Under the pieces are notes generated by a model that searched no databases, was not told where the DNA came from, and worked only from the letters and a program-made list of their open reading frames with translations. A DNA stretch of 64,000 nucleotides, taken from Gentiana macrophylla. Lineage: Eukaryota; Streptophyta; Magnoliopsida; Gentianales; Gentianaceae. Of the stretch, positions 44,166-53,004 are shown one piece after another (position 1 is the stretch's first letter; each line of letters opens with the position of its first letter). The translations under genes were made by a program, and so were the position numbers. The stretch spans positions 62,001-126,000 of the forward strand of contig JAOBSW010001125.1 in the NCBI GenBank assembly GCA_026214975.1, in the 5' to 3' direction.

Positions 44166-44170
44166 ATTCT
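44166..44170. other. Target-site duplication ATTCT, right copy (Copia-2)
   Basis: Identical to 12413-12417. It marks the insertion point in the MULE-1 transposase exon. Confidence 0.92.
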
Positions 44171-44370
44171 TTCCGGTAGTGCCAACTTTTTCTCGTACTT
44201 TCCACCTTTGAGATAATCCCTTGGGAAACCAACCCTCACATCGGAGTGTAATGAATGGTGTCCACTTTATGGTCATGTTAGATATCATTTTCACAATGAT
44301 GACACTCTTCGCTCTTGCCAATGCCTTGAGGTGTTTGGTGATGGCTTCATGTAAATCAAATTCCCGTGAA
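44171..44370 (-). pseudogene. MULE-1 transposase gene: exon with 5' half of FAR1 DNA-binding domain
   Basis: The minus strand encodes FDLHEAITKHLKALARAKSV and TLRCEGWFPKG, with an R-C-E-x-G pattern like the first half of FAR1 DNA-binding domains, then KVREKVGTTGK up to the Copia-2 insertion. The frame continues at 12412 after removing one ATTCT copy. The acceptor site before this exon reads TTCACGG where TTCAGG would be expected, so splicing may be lost. Confidence 0.75.
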
Positions 44371-44447
44371 CAATATATAAATGTAATGAAAACAAATCAA
44401 GTTTAAAATGCACAAACATTGAAATAGTATAAGTTTTAAAGACATAC

Positions 44448-44579
44448 TTGATCAGTTGTAAAAACTGAAGTCATATCGACTATTAACTCTTCAAGTGACT
44501 CATCCCTCAATGCAAGTGTGCTATCTCAAAGATTCTTAAGATTTTCTTGATCTTCATCAATCATTTCATTAGCCAAATG
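44448..44579 (-). pseudogene. MULE-1 transposase gene: exon 3
   Basis: Bounded on the minus strand by an AG acceptor (CTTTTGTAG) and a GTATGT donor. Encodes an acidic segment (HLANEMIDEDQENLKNL, then an in-frame TGA, then STLALRDESLEELIVDM). No known domain; it looks like the acidic N-terminal part of the transposase. Confidence 0.6.
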
Positions 44580-44670
44580 CTACAAAAGAAACATACATTT
44601 GTATTAGATAAAGTCATAGTCATTTGGGATGAGAATAACATAATAACATATTGACTTAATGGTTTCTTAC

Positions 44671-44748
44671 CTTAAAATACTCCTCGTCGTCGTCTTCTAC
44701 TGCCCCCGCATCGTTTCTCTTCTCATAATTTGTATCATCGCTTTGTTT
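44671..44748 (-). pseudogene. MULE-1 transposase gene: exon 2
   Basis: A 78-bp exon with a clear acceptor (CATAG) and donor (AAG followed by GTAAGA). Encodes KQSDDTNYEKRNDAGAVEDD and more acidic residues. No domain is recognised. Confidence 0.6.
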
Positions 44749-45320
44749 CTATGGATTAAATATTAATAAATGCAAGTAAATGGTAGTTCAATACACATGG
44801 ATGGAAAAATGTGAAAACTGATACAGAACGTCGGTAGTATCGACGTTGGTTTGGCTCTACAACTGCCAGCGTGACTGACGTTATGAATTCATCAGGCAGA
44901 AGTTACCCATCGATTAGAAGGTCTTCCAGAGCAGCGTTCCTTCTGAGCTACAAATGTCATCAATGCTAGCGTTTGGACAATGTCAACTATACTGACGTTT
45001 CCTATGTAAGATGAACGCTGGTGGTGACGACGTTCAAGAATTACACAATACAATCTTTGTATTGAGGCGTAACGTCGTTACGCCGGCGTTCATTTGCGTA
45101 AACGATGCGAAATCGTTGTGGGGCGTTTCTGGTCGGCATGGACGCTCCAGGACGTAAATGAACGACGGGGAAAGCCATAGGGACGATCGGAAACGTGAAA
45201 TAGCCATAATTTCAAATCCATATATGAATGTATACCATGATAATATGTGTGTAGGAAGTTTACCCATTCACTTAACTCACACACAGAACATCAAAATATG
45301 ATTTTTAGGCAAGAAATTAC
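44749..45320 (-). other. MULE-1 transposase intron 1, holding dyad-box array 2
   Basis: The intron runs from a GT donor at 45320-45319 (GTAATT) to the CATAG acceptor near 44750. Its main content is the box array described separately. No ORF is supported. Confidence 0.6.
44827..45117. repeat. Dyad-box array 2: paired 21-bp boxes in intron
   Basis: Boxes start at 44827, 44862, 44918, 44953, 44979 and 45014, forming three pairs each with starts exactly 35 bp apart. A fourth, shorter pair is at 45071 and 45101. Good examples are AACGTC-N9-GACGTT at 44827 and AATGTC-N9-GACGTT at 44979. Same family as arrays 1 and 3. Confidence 0.82.
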
Positions 45321-45488
45321 CAAATTTGAGGGGTTCATATTCTTCTCCACTTGACTTGAAAATGGTATATCATCAAGTGATATTGCTGCATCTTCCCCAT
45401 TGCAATGCATTTGTTGATTGATATGAGTTGATTCAAGATGATGACCTTTGAAACTTGTATTGAATGATGGTGTTGTATTGGATTCCAT
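45321..45488 (-). pseudogene. MULE-1 transposase gene: exon 1
   Basis: ATG at 45488-45486 starts an open segment, MESNTTPSFNTSFKGHHLES to EKNMNPSNL, followed by a GT donor at 45320. No domain is recognised. It is the most upstream coding exon seen. Confidence 0.55.
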
Positions 45489-45878
45489 AATTTTTTTTTG
45501 GGATGATGAAGAAGATGAAGTGAGGAAGATGATGAATGGGGAAGAAGATGGAGTTTTTATTGGTTTATGGATGAAGGTTTTTTATGTTTAGGGTTATTAT
45601 TTTGTATTAGAATTGAGTTTGTAGATGAAATGAGTAAATGTTTTTTTATTTTAGATTAGACTAGTGGATTAGATTAATAGAAGTATAATAAAGTTTTATT
45701 AATTTTTTGGAGGACTATTTTATAATTTCTAAAAGTTGTGGTGTAAGAAGTGATTTTCTTATTATTTTTGTGGTGTGAGAAGTAAGAAAATAATCAAAAT
45801 ATTCATGTGGTGCTAAAAGTAAAATTTTGTGGTGCCGGAAGTAAGTGAGTGTAAGTAGTAGAAAGGGGGTGCCAATAG
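45489..45878 (-). other. MULE-1 5' flank and right terminal region
   Basis: It contains the presumed promoter and terminal inverted repeat. On the minus strand the end reads CTATTGGCACCCCC, then repeats of G-x-C-A-C-C-A-C. It resembles the MULE-2 left end at 52049 (CTATTGGCAT; ACTTACTTC followed by ACCAC). The last five bases (AATAG) are also the target duplicated by Copia-3. Confidence 0.6.
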
Positions 45879-46296
45879 TGTAAGTATTATCATTTGGTGA
45901 AAAGATAATTATATGTGACCCTTAAGTTATTTAATAGTTATGTTGGTAAATATATTATTAGTTTATTATTTAAATAAAGGTATTATGCGAAATCCTATGA
46001 TGGTTAGGGTTTTCATTCCGGAATATTCCATAATGCGTTAGGTCTCTAGTCTTGCCTATATATATAGACTGCCTGTGTACCATCGCTTGGTGATATTCAG
46101 AAATAATAGACATAGATCAGAAGACCTAATAACACCATATTCCGTCACCACTGTGTATATGGAGTTCTTCTCCATTTCTATTCTAGGGTTGGATCCTGTC
46201 GGCAAACAAAGACGAAGTCAATAACAATGGATGTAGAAACAGTCCTGTTGATTTCTTCCGCTCATTCAGGTATTATGTTTCTATCGTTTTCCTTCA
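45879..46296 (+). repeat. Copia-3 5' LTR
   Basis: TGTAAGTATT start and CCTTCA end. TATA box TATATATATA at 46057-46066. Matches 50145-50564 with many substitutions. Confidence 0.9.
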
Positions 46297-46298
46297 TG

Positions 46299-46311
46299 TA
46301 GTATCAGAGCC
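46299..46311 (+). promoter_or_regulatory. Copia-3 primer binding site (tRNA-Met)
   Basis: TAGTATCAGAGCC lies two bases inside the LTR, close to the standard TGGTATCAGAGC. Confidence 0.82.
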
Positions 46312-46613
46312 GGTCTACTATTCATGTTATTTGCTTTTTCGAAACGGAGATTATTCATACTGCATCGAATAATTGTTTCTCATAATTGTTTCAAACTCTG
46401 GTGAGTGGATCTGGTTTTCGAATCCTGATTTGCACTTTATATTCATAGTATACCTCGTGGTAATGTGATATAATAGTATAATAATAATTATAATTATACC
46501 CTTTGATTCTGAGCAAGACCGAATTGTCTCGGGAAAAGTTCCATAACCTTTGCCGGCGGCGTCGCAATTCTTTGTGCTTGCATACTAATTGTTTCTTTGC
46601 TTTTCAGATTGCA

Positions 46614-46647
<34 letters not shown>
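46614..46647. repeat. (AAT)n microsatellite
   Basis: About eleven AAT units in a row; any frame across it gives only poly-Asn or poly-Ile artefacts. Confidence 0.9.
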
Positions 46648-46650
<3 letters not shown>

Positions 46651-47683
46651 CATCCCTGCGCCACTGTCCCTGCTCCACCATACGCGGTGGTATGATTAAA
46701 TCGACGGCTACTAAAGGCTGCATCGGTGGCCATTATGAATGTCGGTTTAAAATATTAAAATGATTGGATTTTGTGGCTGACATAGCTGACGGTTTCTCTC
46801 CTGTTGAGATTACCGGAGCGGTGGCGGTTTAATGAGGAGGGACATGAAATTTTAGGGTTCATTACATTTTCTGTGTGTACATGGACTGTTTTTTTCGTGT
46901 GGGCTCGATCAAAAAAATAATAATAATAAATTGGTGGAAAGAAGATGCACAGCGGCGGCATGTTGGGGGATTTTTTTTTCAATATATTACTCATTCTATG
47001 TTCTATTGTCAATATACCACTTTAAGGCAATATTGGTTCTTGCCGGAAAAACGCAGATCTTCACCCCTGCCACATGAATGTGCTCGATCTTAGGGTACAC
47101 AAATTTCCTATTGGGTTTCTCCTTCTCAATTAGGGTTTAGAAGGCTGCCGGAAACAATGGAGACGCAAAAAACGCCGCAAACGCAGAGTGGTATTTGACA
47201 ATGGAATGGTAGTTCAACAATTGGCATTTCTCAATAATAGTATTTTGACAAAACTCCCGGCAGGTTGGGGTTGAGATAATTTTTGTTTTTGGGTCATACT
47301 TCTGGGTTCATTACCGAAAATAATAACAATAATGTAATTAATAAAAGGGACCAACCATTGTTTTCAGGAAGGTCCACCGGCATTTGATATATATGTACTT
47401 TTATGTCTTTTGACATTTTATTTTATTTTATTTATTTTTTTGCCGGAACGAAAGGATGGGAGGGGGATGGCGTTGAAAATGTCGGGCGTGCCTATGACGG
47501 CGCCATGGCGCGCAAGGCGTGAGGCGTGGCGTGCCCCTGTTTATTTTTTTGAAAAAAATTGAATTTAAAGGGTAAAAACGTCAAACCAGTTAATAATAAC
47601 ATTACACCTAGTCAACCCATCCTTATTCTCTTCATTCCCTCATATTCCCGCTGCCTCCTCCTGAGATATGCGACCTTCCATGG

Positions 47684-47686
<3 letters not shown>

Positions 47687-47730
<44 letters not shown>
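47687..47730. repeat. Poly(A) run of 44
   Basis: An uninterrupted A tract inside Copia-3. It could be the tail of a retroposed sequence or a sequencing length artefact. Confidence 0.85.
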
Positions 47731-47731
<1 letters not shown>

Positions 47732-48608
47732 AGCCTAATAATTAAAAAAGCTTACTTCTTCTCCTCCTTATCATAATAACCGGCGGAAAGAACTTGGTAA
47801 TAAAGCTATTGCAGCTTCAGCCTTCTCCTGTTTTTTTATTATTATTTATAATTCGTTTTTTACACATGATTGTGTTAAATAGTTTATTCTTTATGTGATT
47901 ATGAAGTTGAAAACATGTTTATAATTTTCTTTTAATGAAACAATGAACGAAAATCAAAGTAATGATGTAAGTAAATTGATTTTGAAATAATGGAATTGAA
48001 TGATTGTCAAAGTGGTGATCTTTGTTTGTTTGATTGTCTAAAACTTCAAGTAGTGATCTTTGTTTGTTAGTACTTAGTAGTTATCTTTGTTTGTTAGTAC
48101 TTAGTAGTTTGCAGTTATTACTTATTAGTTAAGTAGTTGTATTTTCATCTTTTGTTTTGATGTTTGTACCAAGTTAGTGAATTAACAAGTAGTATACTAC
48201 TATACCAGTATGTTCTTAATTCTTAATTTCTTATATGTTATGTAATTGTAAATTTGTAATGAATAATGATGCAAGTGAAGTGACTAAGTGTTGATGTGTT
48301 ATAGAATGTGGAGTTATAGTGTTAATGTTATCACTGTTATGGTTAATCATTAACTATTATGGTTAATCATCTATGACTTTATTGCGCGTCTTGCATGTCG
48401 GGCGCCGCCGTGGCGTCCGGACGCCCATACCACGCCTCACCTCCGCCTTATGCTTTAAAAAGTATGCCAGGAAATTATGTTTTCTTCTTATTAGGGTTTT
48501 ATACCTTTGACCGCGTAATGAAAATAATCTACTGATTCACGTCAGTTTCTTTTTTTCTCCTATTATCATTTCCAATTTCTTAATTTTGAACATGGTGTCA
48601 CAGCGTGG

Positions 48609-48861
48609 TTAATCCCTAACTCCAAAAATGGGTAACCGGGTTGCAATGACTAGCGAAAGAAATTGGCCCACAACCTTCTCTGGTAGTACCTCAAACACTG
48701 GAAGAATACCGGGAGGGACCGAAGGTGTGACCAATAGAAACTCATAGTAAGCCCAATCGGAAGTCAAAAGGCTCTCCGAGGAGGAACGCAAAAAAGTAGC
48801 AGAGCAAATCAAGTCACCTCTAACATAGGTCAGCAAGGTCTTCCAGGAACTCTGCCATTCA
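48609..48861 (-). pseudogene. Unidentified coding-like fragment in Copia-3
   Basis: The minus-strand frame reads WQSSWKTLLTYVRGDLIC, then ATFLRSSSESLLTSDWAYYE and VPPGILPVFEVLPEKVVGQF. The composition is protein-like (hydrophobic patches, Trp, Pro) and unlike gag, pol or MULE proteins, and the frame is open for about 80 residues. It could be a captured host exon. I do not recognise the family. It lies antisense inside Copia-3 between the poly(A) run and the pol remnant. Confidence 0.45.
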
Positions 48862-49099
48862 TGAGGGATCGAGCAACTAGAGCAAATTAAAAACCTTCTT
48901 CATATCAGCCTTTCTTTAAGCTGCTGATTCTTCCAGCTGTTTTGGCAGAATATAGCAACTATGTCTCTAAAATACCTAGCACTTAAAAAATAAATAGAAA
49001 ATAAAATACAACCAGTGAACACACAGAGCTCCAAACTTATAACATGCAATCTAGCTATACTATGAAAAATCCGTCAAAAGGTATAAAAGATTTTGGCTA

Positions 49100-50000
49100 T
49101 CAAATCAACCACCATATACAGCGTGCCCTTAAACTAGCAATGATTCTGGTATTGGTAACCCTTCCAATGCAGCTTCATTCCGTCGACCTGTCTCTCTATA
49201 CAATTCAGTTACTTATGGATGTATCTATTGCCATTAGAAAAGCACGATGGTCATGCACTGAGCACCCTCTTTGTCATTACCTCAGCTACGACAAACCGTC
49301 CCCTTCATGCCGAGTTTTTGTTTCAAATCTTTCCTTCATACAGATTCTATAAACCATACAAGAAGCTCCGAGCCTTTGTTTCAAATCTTTCCTCCATACA
49401 GACACCAAAAACCAGACAAGAAGCTCTAGAAGTTCCTGAAGGGAAGGCAACTGTTCTAGAGGAAATGAAAGCCTTGGAAAAGAACGGAACCTGGGATATA
49501 GTGGAGTTACCCAGGGGAAAGGTACCGGTGGGGGAAAATAATGTAAAGTACAGTTCTACCGAGATCTTAGAGCGGCATAAAGTATGGTTGGTAGCTAAGG
49601 GTTACCCAAACCTTTGACATAGATTATACATATACTTCTTCCCCAATGGCGAAGTTGAACACTGAGAATTTTGCTTTCTGTTGCAGTCAACCTAGACTGG
49701 AATCTTATAAAACAAGATGTGAAAAATGCCTTATACATGGCACCCTTAAAGAAGAGGTTTACATAGATAGCCCCCTTGCTTTGGTACTAGAGGCTAAGGG
49801 AAAGTGAAAACTGAAAAAATCATTGTATGTGCTTAAACAAAGCCCTAGAGCCTGGTTTAAGAGGTTTATGAAATATCTCAAACATCTAGAGATAATTCAT
49901 GAACCTCTCAAACATTTTGATTAGTTAATTCGTAAAAGGTTTACTTGGCTGGTTGATATTTTGCACATTGTAATTTTAGAAGGGAGTGTTTGTTTTTATC
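49100..50000 (+). pseudogene. Copia-3 pol remnant: integrase-RT linker and RT start
   Basis: The pieces are HPLCHYLSYDKPSPSCRVFV, ALEVPEGKATVLEEMKALEK, NGTWDIVELPRGKVPVG and KVWLVAKGYPNL, then further on VKNALYMAPLKK in another frame and SLYVLKQSPRAWFKRF-like sequence near 49830. This is the copia region just before and at the start of RT. A duplicated AGTTTTTGTTTCAAATCTTTCC-type segment occurs near 49320-49390. YVDD and RNase H are not found. Confidence 0.8.
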
Positions 50001-50128
50001 AAGCATAACCGCCATAGTTCTTGTGTTAGTATTGATCAGTTGAAGTTGTGTTAATAAACGAGAGATGGACATTTTTGAGAATGCAAATTTTGTTGTCACT
50101 CATTAATGTTGTGCCGACATAACTTTTC

Positions 50129-50144
50129 GGGTCAAGTGGGAGAA
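50129..50144 (+). promoter_or_regulatory. Copia-3 polypurine tract
   Basis: GGTCAAGTGGGAGAA precedes the 3' LTR start. Confidence 0.75.
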
Positions 50145-50564
50145 TGTAAGAATTATCATTTAGTGAAAAAATAATTATATATGGCCCTTAAGTTATTTAA
50201 TAGTTATGTTGGTAAATATATTATTGGTTTATTATTTAACTAAGTGTATTATGGAAAATCCTATGCTGTTTAGAGTTTTCATTCCGGAATATTCTATAAT
50301 GCTTTAGGTGCCTAGTCTTGCCTATATATATAGACTGCCTGTGTACCATCGGTTGATGATCATTCAGAAGTAATAGGCATAGCCCAAAAGACCTAATAGC
50401 ACCATATGCCGTCACCACTGTGTATATGGAGTTCTTCTCCATTTCTATTCTAGGGTTTGGATCCTGTTGGCAAACATAGACGAAGTCAATAACAATGGAT
50501 GTAGAAACAGTCCTGTTGATTTCTTCCGCTTATTCACGTATTATGTATCTATCGTTTTCCTTCA
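50145..50564 (+). repeat. Copia-3 3' LTR
   Basis: TGTAAGAATT start and CCTTCA end; TATATATATA at 50323-50332. Followed by AATAG. Confidence 0.9.
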
Positions 50565-51069
50565 AATAGACCTCCTAAAGAAAAGAAAAAAAAATTAGTC
50601 CAACCGATTAGAGTTTAGGCAATAGAACCATCAATCTTTGGCTGTTGAGTAAGTGTTTTTTTATTATTATTTATAACTATTATTAAAAACCGAACAAACG
50701 CTGGAAAAAGAAAATACAAAGCTGAAGCACCCCTGTACAATTTAAACAACCTAACTTAACAACTGAAATACTAACAAACAAACCGAAAAACTGGCATGTC
50801 AAGAGGGGAATTCAAAGAGAAGTCTTGACATAAAAATGTGGAGAGCACATGAAGCCATGAGCTTCACCCGGACACAGACAACACAACAGCTCAAACAATA
50901 AACAAAGACACAAAACCAAAAAACAAACAAACACCATCAATGGTCCAAGAATTGTCGCCAGAGCCACCATTACACCGCCAAACCGTGCAACAAGTACACA
51001 CAAACGAAGGCATAAACTGCTAAAAGAAAGCATCCGTCAAGACTCCAAGAAACCATCGACCACCAACCA

Positions 51070-51231
51070 TAGGCGGATCTATGTAGAATTGAGGGGGTCC
51101 ACGGACCACCCAAAAAAATAAAAATACTATACATTTTACCTATAGAAAAATATTTCGGACCCCGTGAAAAAAAATTATTTAGTGTGTTAATATTTAGGAA
51201 CCCCACTGGAAAAACATTCTGGATCTGCCGG
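51070..51231. mobile_element. MITE-like element, hAT type, 162 bp
   Basis: Ends read TAGGCGGATCTATG and, inverted, CCGGCAGATCCAGA. It is flanked by CACCAACCA on both sides (51061-51069 and 51232-51240), an 8-9 bp duplication. The interior GGGGGTCCACGGACCACC and GGACCCCG phrases resemble common plant hAT-derived MITEs. Confidence 0.65.
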
Positions 51232-51240
51232 CACCAACCA

Positions 51241-51497
51241 GGGACGGCTGCAAGATTTTTGACATAGGGGTCAGAAATTTGTCAATTTTTTTCCGTATCA
51301 CACATATATATTTAAATATTCAATTATATACATGTATTTATGGGGCAAATAGATAAAAACAGGGGTCAACACATAAAAATAAGAGGGTCAATTACATATA
51401 TATATAGACGTTTAAAAAAAATTCTCTACTATTTATACATACTATTTTTATTTTTGGGGGTCAGCCGCACCCTCAGGCTTCAATGTAGAGCCGCCCA
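51241..51497. mobile_element. Second MITE-like element, about 257 bp
   Basis: It begins GGGACGGCTGCAAG directly after the first element's right duplication and ends with GTAGAGCCGCCC, an imperfect inverted match. Interior segments GGGGTCAGAAAT and GGGGTCAGCCGC recur. No clear target duplication was found. Confidence 0.4.
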
Positions 51498-52048
51498 TGC
51501 TACCAACAATGAGAAGATATCTATGCCCTCAGCCATTTCCGCCTTAAACGCCGCCGGACGCCGCCCGCTGCCACCATGCAAGAAGAAGCACAGAGAAGAG
51601 AAACTCCTAGAACCCACACAGGATGACAACTACTTTATTTTCCGCACAGAGCCAGGAGTCAAAGGGGATATAAAAAAGGAGACCACTCCGGCGATCATCG
51701 GCACACCAATGAAGACAACCAAGAAGACAAATCTAACACACCACAAAGGAGGACAACAAGAGAGGAAACAAAAACAATAAGAAAACTGAACAGGAAAAGA
51801 AAGAAGGGGTGGACGCCGGCAGCCTAGAGCCGCCGGTGCCGGAGGCAAGGAACAATCAGGAAACCCGCAAGATTAGTGATGAGAGAAAGAAAAGTATAGA
51901 GAGAGAAAAGTTTATTGGTCAAAGTGTTTCTTAAAATTATATTCTAAGAAAATCATGACATGTAATAATATTTAGTGCCACTCAATATAACTCGATACTA
52001 CATAATGAAACAATGGTCTATAAATGGCGCAATATATTTTCGCGGCTT

Positions 52049-52591
52049 CTATTGGCATAACGAAATTACTGTCGGCATCATTTAACTTATTATTTTTAAC
52101 TTACTTCAACGTACCACGAAATCACATAAGGCACCATGTACATATTAAAAGTTTGTACATTTACATTTTAGTCCCTTATGTTTAACAAACTTTAAAATAA
52201 ACCTTTCAAACAACATAATTAAAATATACTTAATAAAATTACATAATAAACCCCCCCCAACCCTTATAATTCATTTCCCTCCTCTCATATTCAAAAAATC
52301 CCAAAAGTTGCAGCATTTGAGCAACTTCACCGGCGGTTTGTGAAGGATTCACCGGAGTAGCAGAACTTCACCGGAAAACTTCACCGGAGTAGTACCAATC
52401 GAGTGAAAATCCTTCAAGATTCATGCTTTTACTTGTAAGTTTCATTTTTGTCCTCATTAAATCGATGGGTTATTGAAAGGCTGCAACATTTGCCTTGTTT
52501 GGGTCTGAAATCGATGGTTTTTATATGTTTTTTTTTTTCCGATTCTGCGTTTTCCCGATAGCAGAAGGTTGAAGACAATTGTATCTGCAAT
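52049..52591 (+). other. MULE-2 left terminal region and leader
   Basis: No gene. It contains the presumed TIR (52049-52180), a C-rich run at 52252-52261, and three repeats of CTTCACCGG(AG/CG) near 52325-52390. This may be the PMD gene promoter and 5' UTR. Confidence 0.5.
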
Positions 52592-52825
52592 AACGTCACT
52601 GTGGTTGACGTTTTTCATGAAGAATAATGTAAATCGTACCGACGTTAGCTTCCTTAGTATAATATAAAAAAAACTCCGAAACGTCGTCTGTGGTGACATT
52701 TATGGCGAAAGACTAACGTCCTTGCTGCTGACGTTAATAAGATTAGAAGTTTTCCGCCTTTTACTTGGTAACGTCAATGTTGCTAACGTTGGTGGTACAA
52801 GATGAGCGTCAGTGGGGTTGATGTT
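52592..52825. repeat. Dyad-box array 3: three pairs of 21-bp boxes
   Basis: Boxes start at 52592 and 52626, 52680 and 52715, 52770 and 52805: start-to-start distances of 34, 35 and 35. AACGTC-N9-GACGTT is exact at 52592 and 52715. Pairs recur every 88-90 bp. The array precedes a splice-acceptor-like TTTTTGTAG at 52991-52999, so it probably lies in a 5' UTR intron of the PMD gene. Confidence 0.83.
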
Positions 52826-53004
52826 ACTGATGTTTTTCATATTATTCCCATTGAATCCATTGATTGCATCCTCATTGAATCCATTGATTTGCCTTTTTAG
52901 TTTTATGTGATCTGTATTAGGTTGATAATTTATTAATACAGCATGCATGTTGTGAATTGTTTCTAATATTCTAATTGTGGGGTAATGTGTTTTTGTAGGA
53001 AAAT

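Larger units (their letters stand above)
7479..45878. mobile_element. MULE-1: Mutator-like transposon, split by nested insertions
   Basis: The pieces left after removing Copia-2 are a PMD gene on the plus strand, a dyad-box array, an OTU-SWIM-MURA-FAR1 transposase on the minus strand, a second dyad-box array in its first intron, and a right terminus beginning CTATTGGCA when read inward on the minus strand. The left terminus is missing because Copia-1 interrupts the PMD gene. The transposase frame is continuous across the Copia-2 insertion point. Its terminal region resembles that of MULE-2. Assigning the PMD gene and the transposase to one element is an inference from their adjacency and shared box arrays. 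Confidence 0.8.
46312..48608 (+). other. Copia-3 interior, non-coding part
   Basis: No gag is recognised. It holds an (AAT)n microsatellite (46614-46647) and a 44-base A run (47687-47730). GC-rich segments at about 47490-47540 and 48384-48450 are inverted relative to each other (AGGCGTGAGGCGTGG against CCACGCCTCACCTCCGCCT) and may mark an old non-autonomous insertion of about 0.95 kb. Open frames here are not supported. Confidence 0.55.
45879..50564 (+). mobile_element. Copia-3: degenerate copia element at the MULE-1 terminus
   Basis: The LTRs are 418 and 420 bp and clearly diverged from each other. The TSD is AATAG (45874-45878 and 50565-50569), with a primer site and a polypurine tract present. 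Gag is not recognisable, pol survives only as RT remnants, and most of the interior is non-coding. It is the oldest-looking copia in the window judged by LTR divergence. Confidence 0.9.
50570..52048. other. Unassigned DNA between the two MULEs, with two MITE-like elements
   Basis: Apart from the two MITE-like elements, this holds about 0.8 kb of pyrimidine-rich sequence on the minus strand (51900 down to 50650) that ends in AATAATAATAAAAAAAC. It might be a LINE or retroposed fragment, but no protein motif is seen. The open frames at 50812-51033 and 51340-51780 are not supported. Confidence 0.4.

Noticed and set aside
46503..46763. Open frame with poly-Asn
   Set aside because: Created by the (AAT)n microsatellite in Copia-3.
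51340..51780. 146-residue open frame as host gene
   Set aside because: It spans the end of a MITE-like element and low-complexity Lys/Thr-rich sequence and has no recognisable domain.
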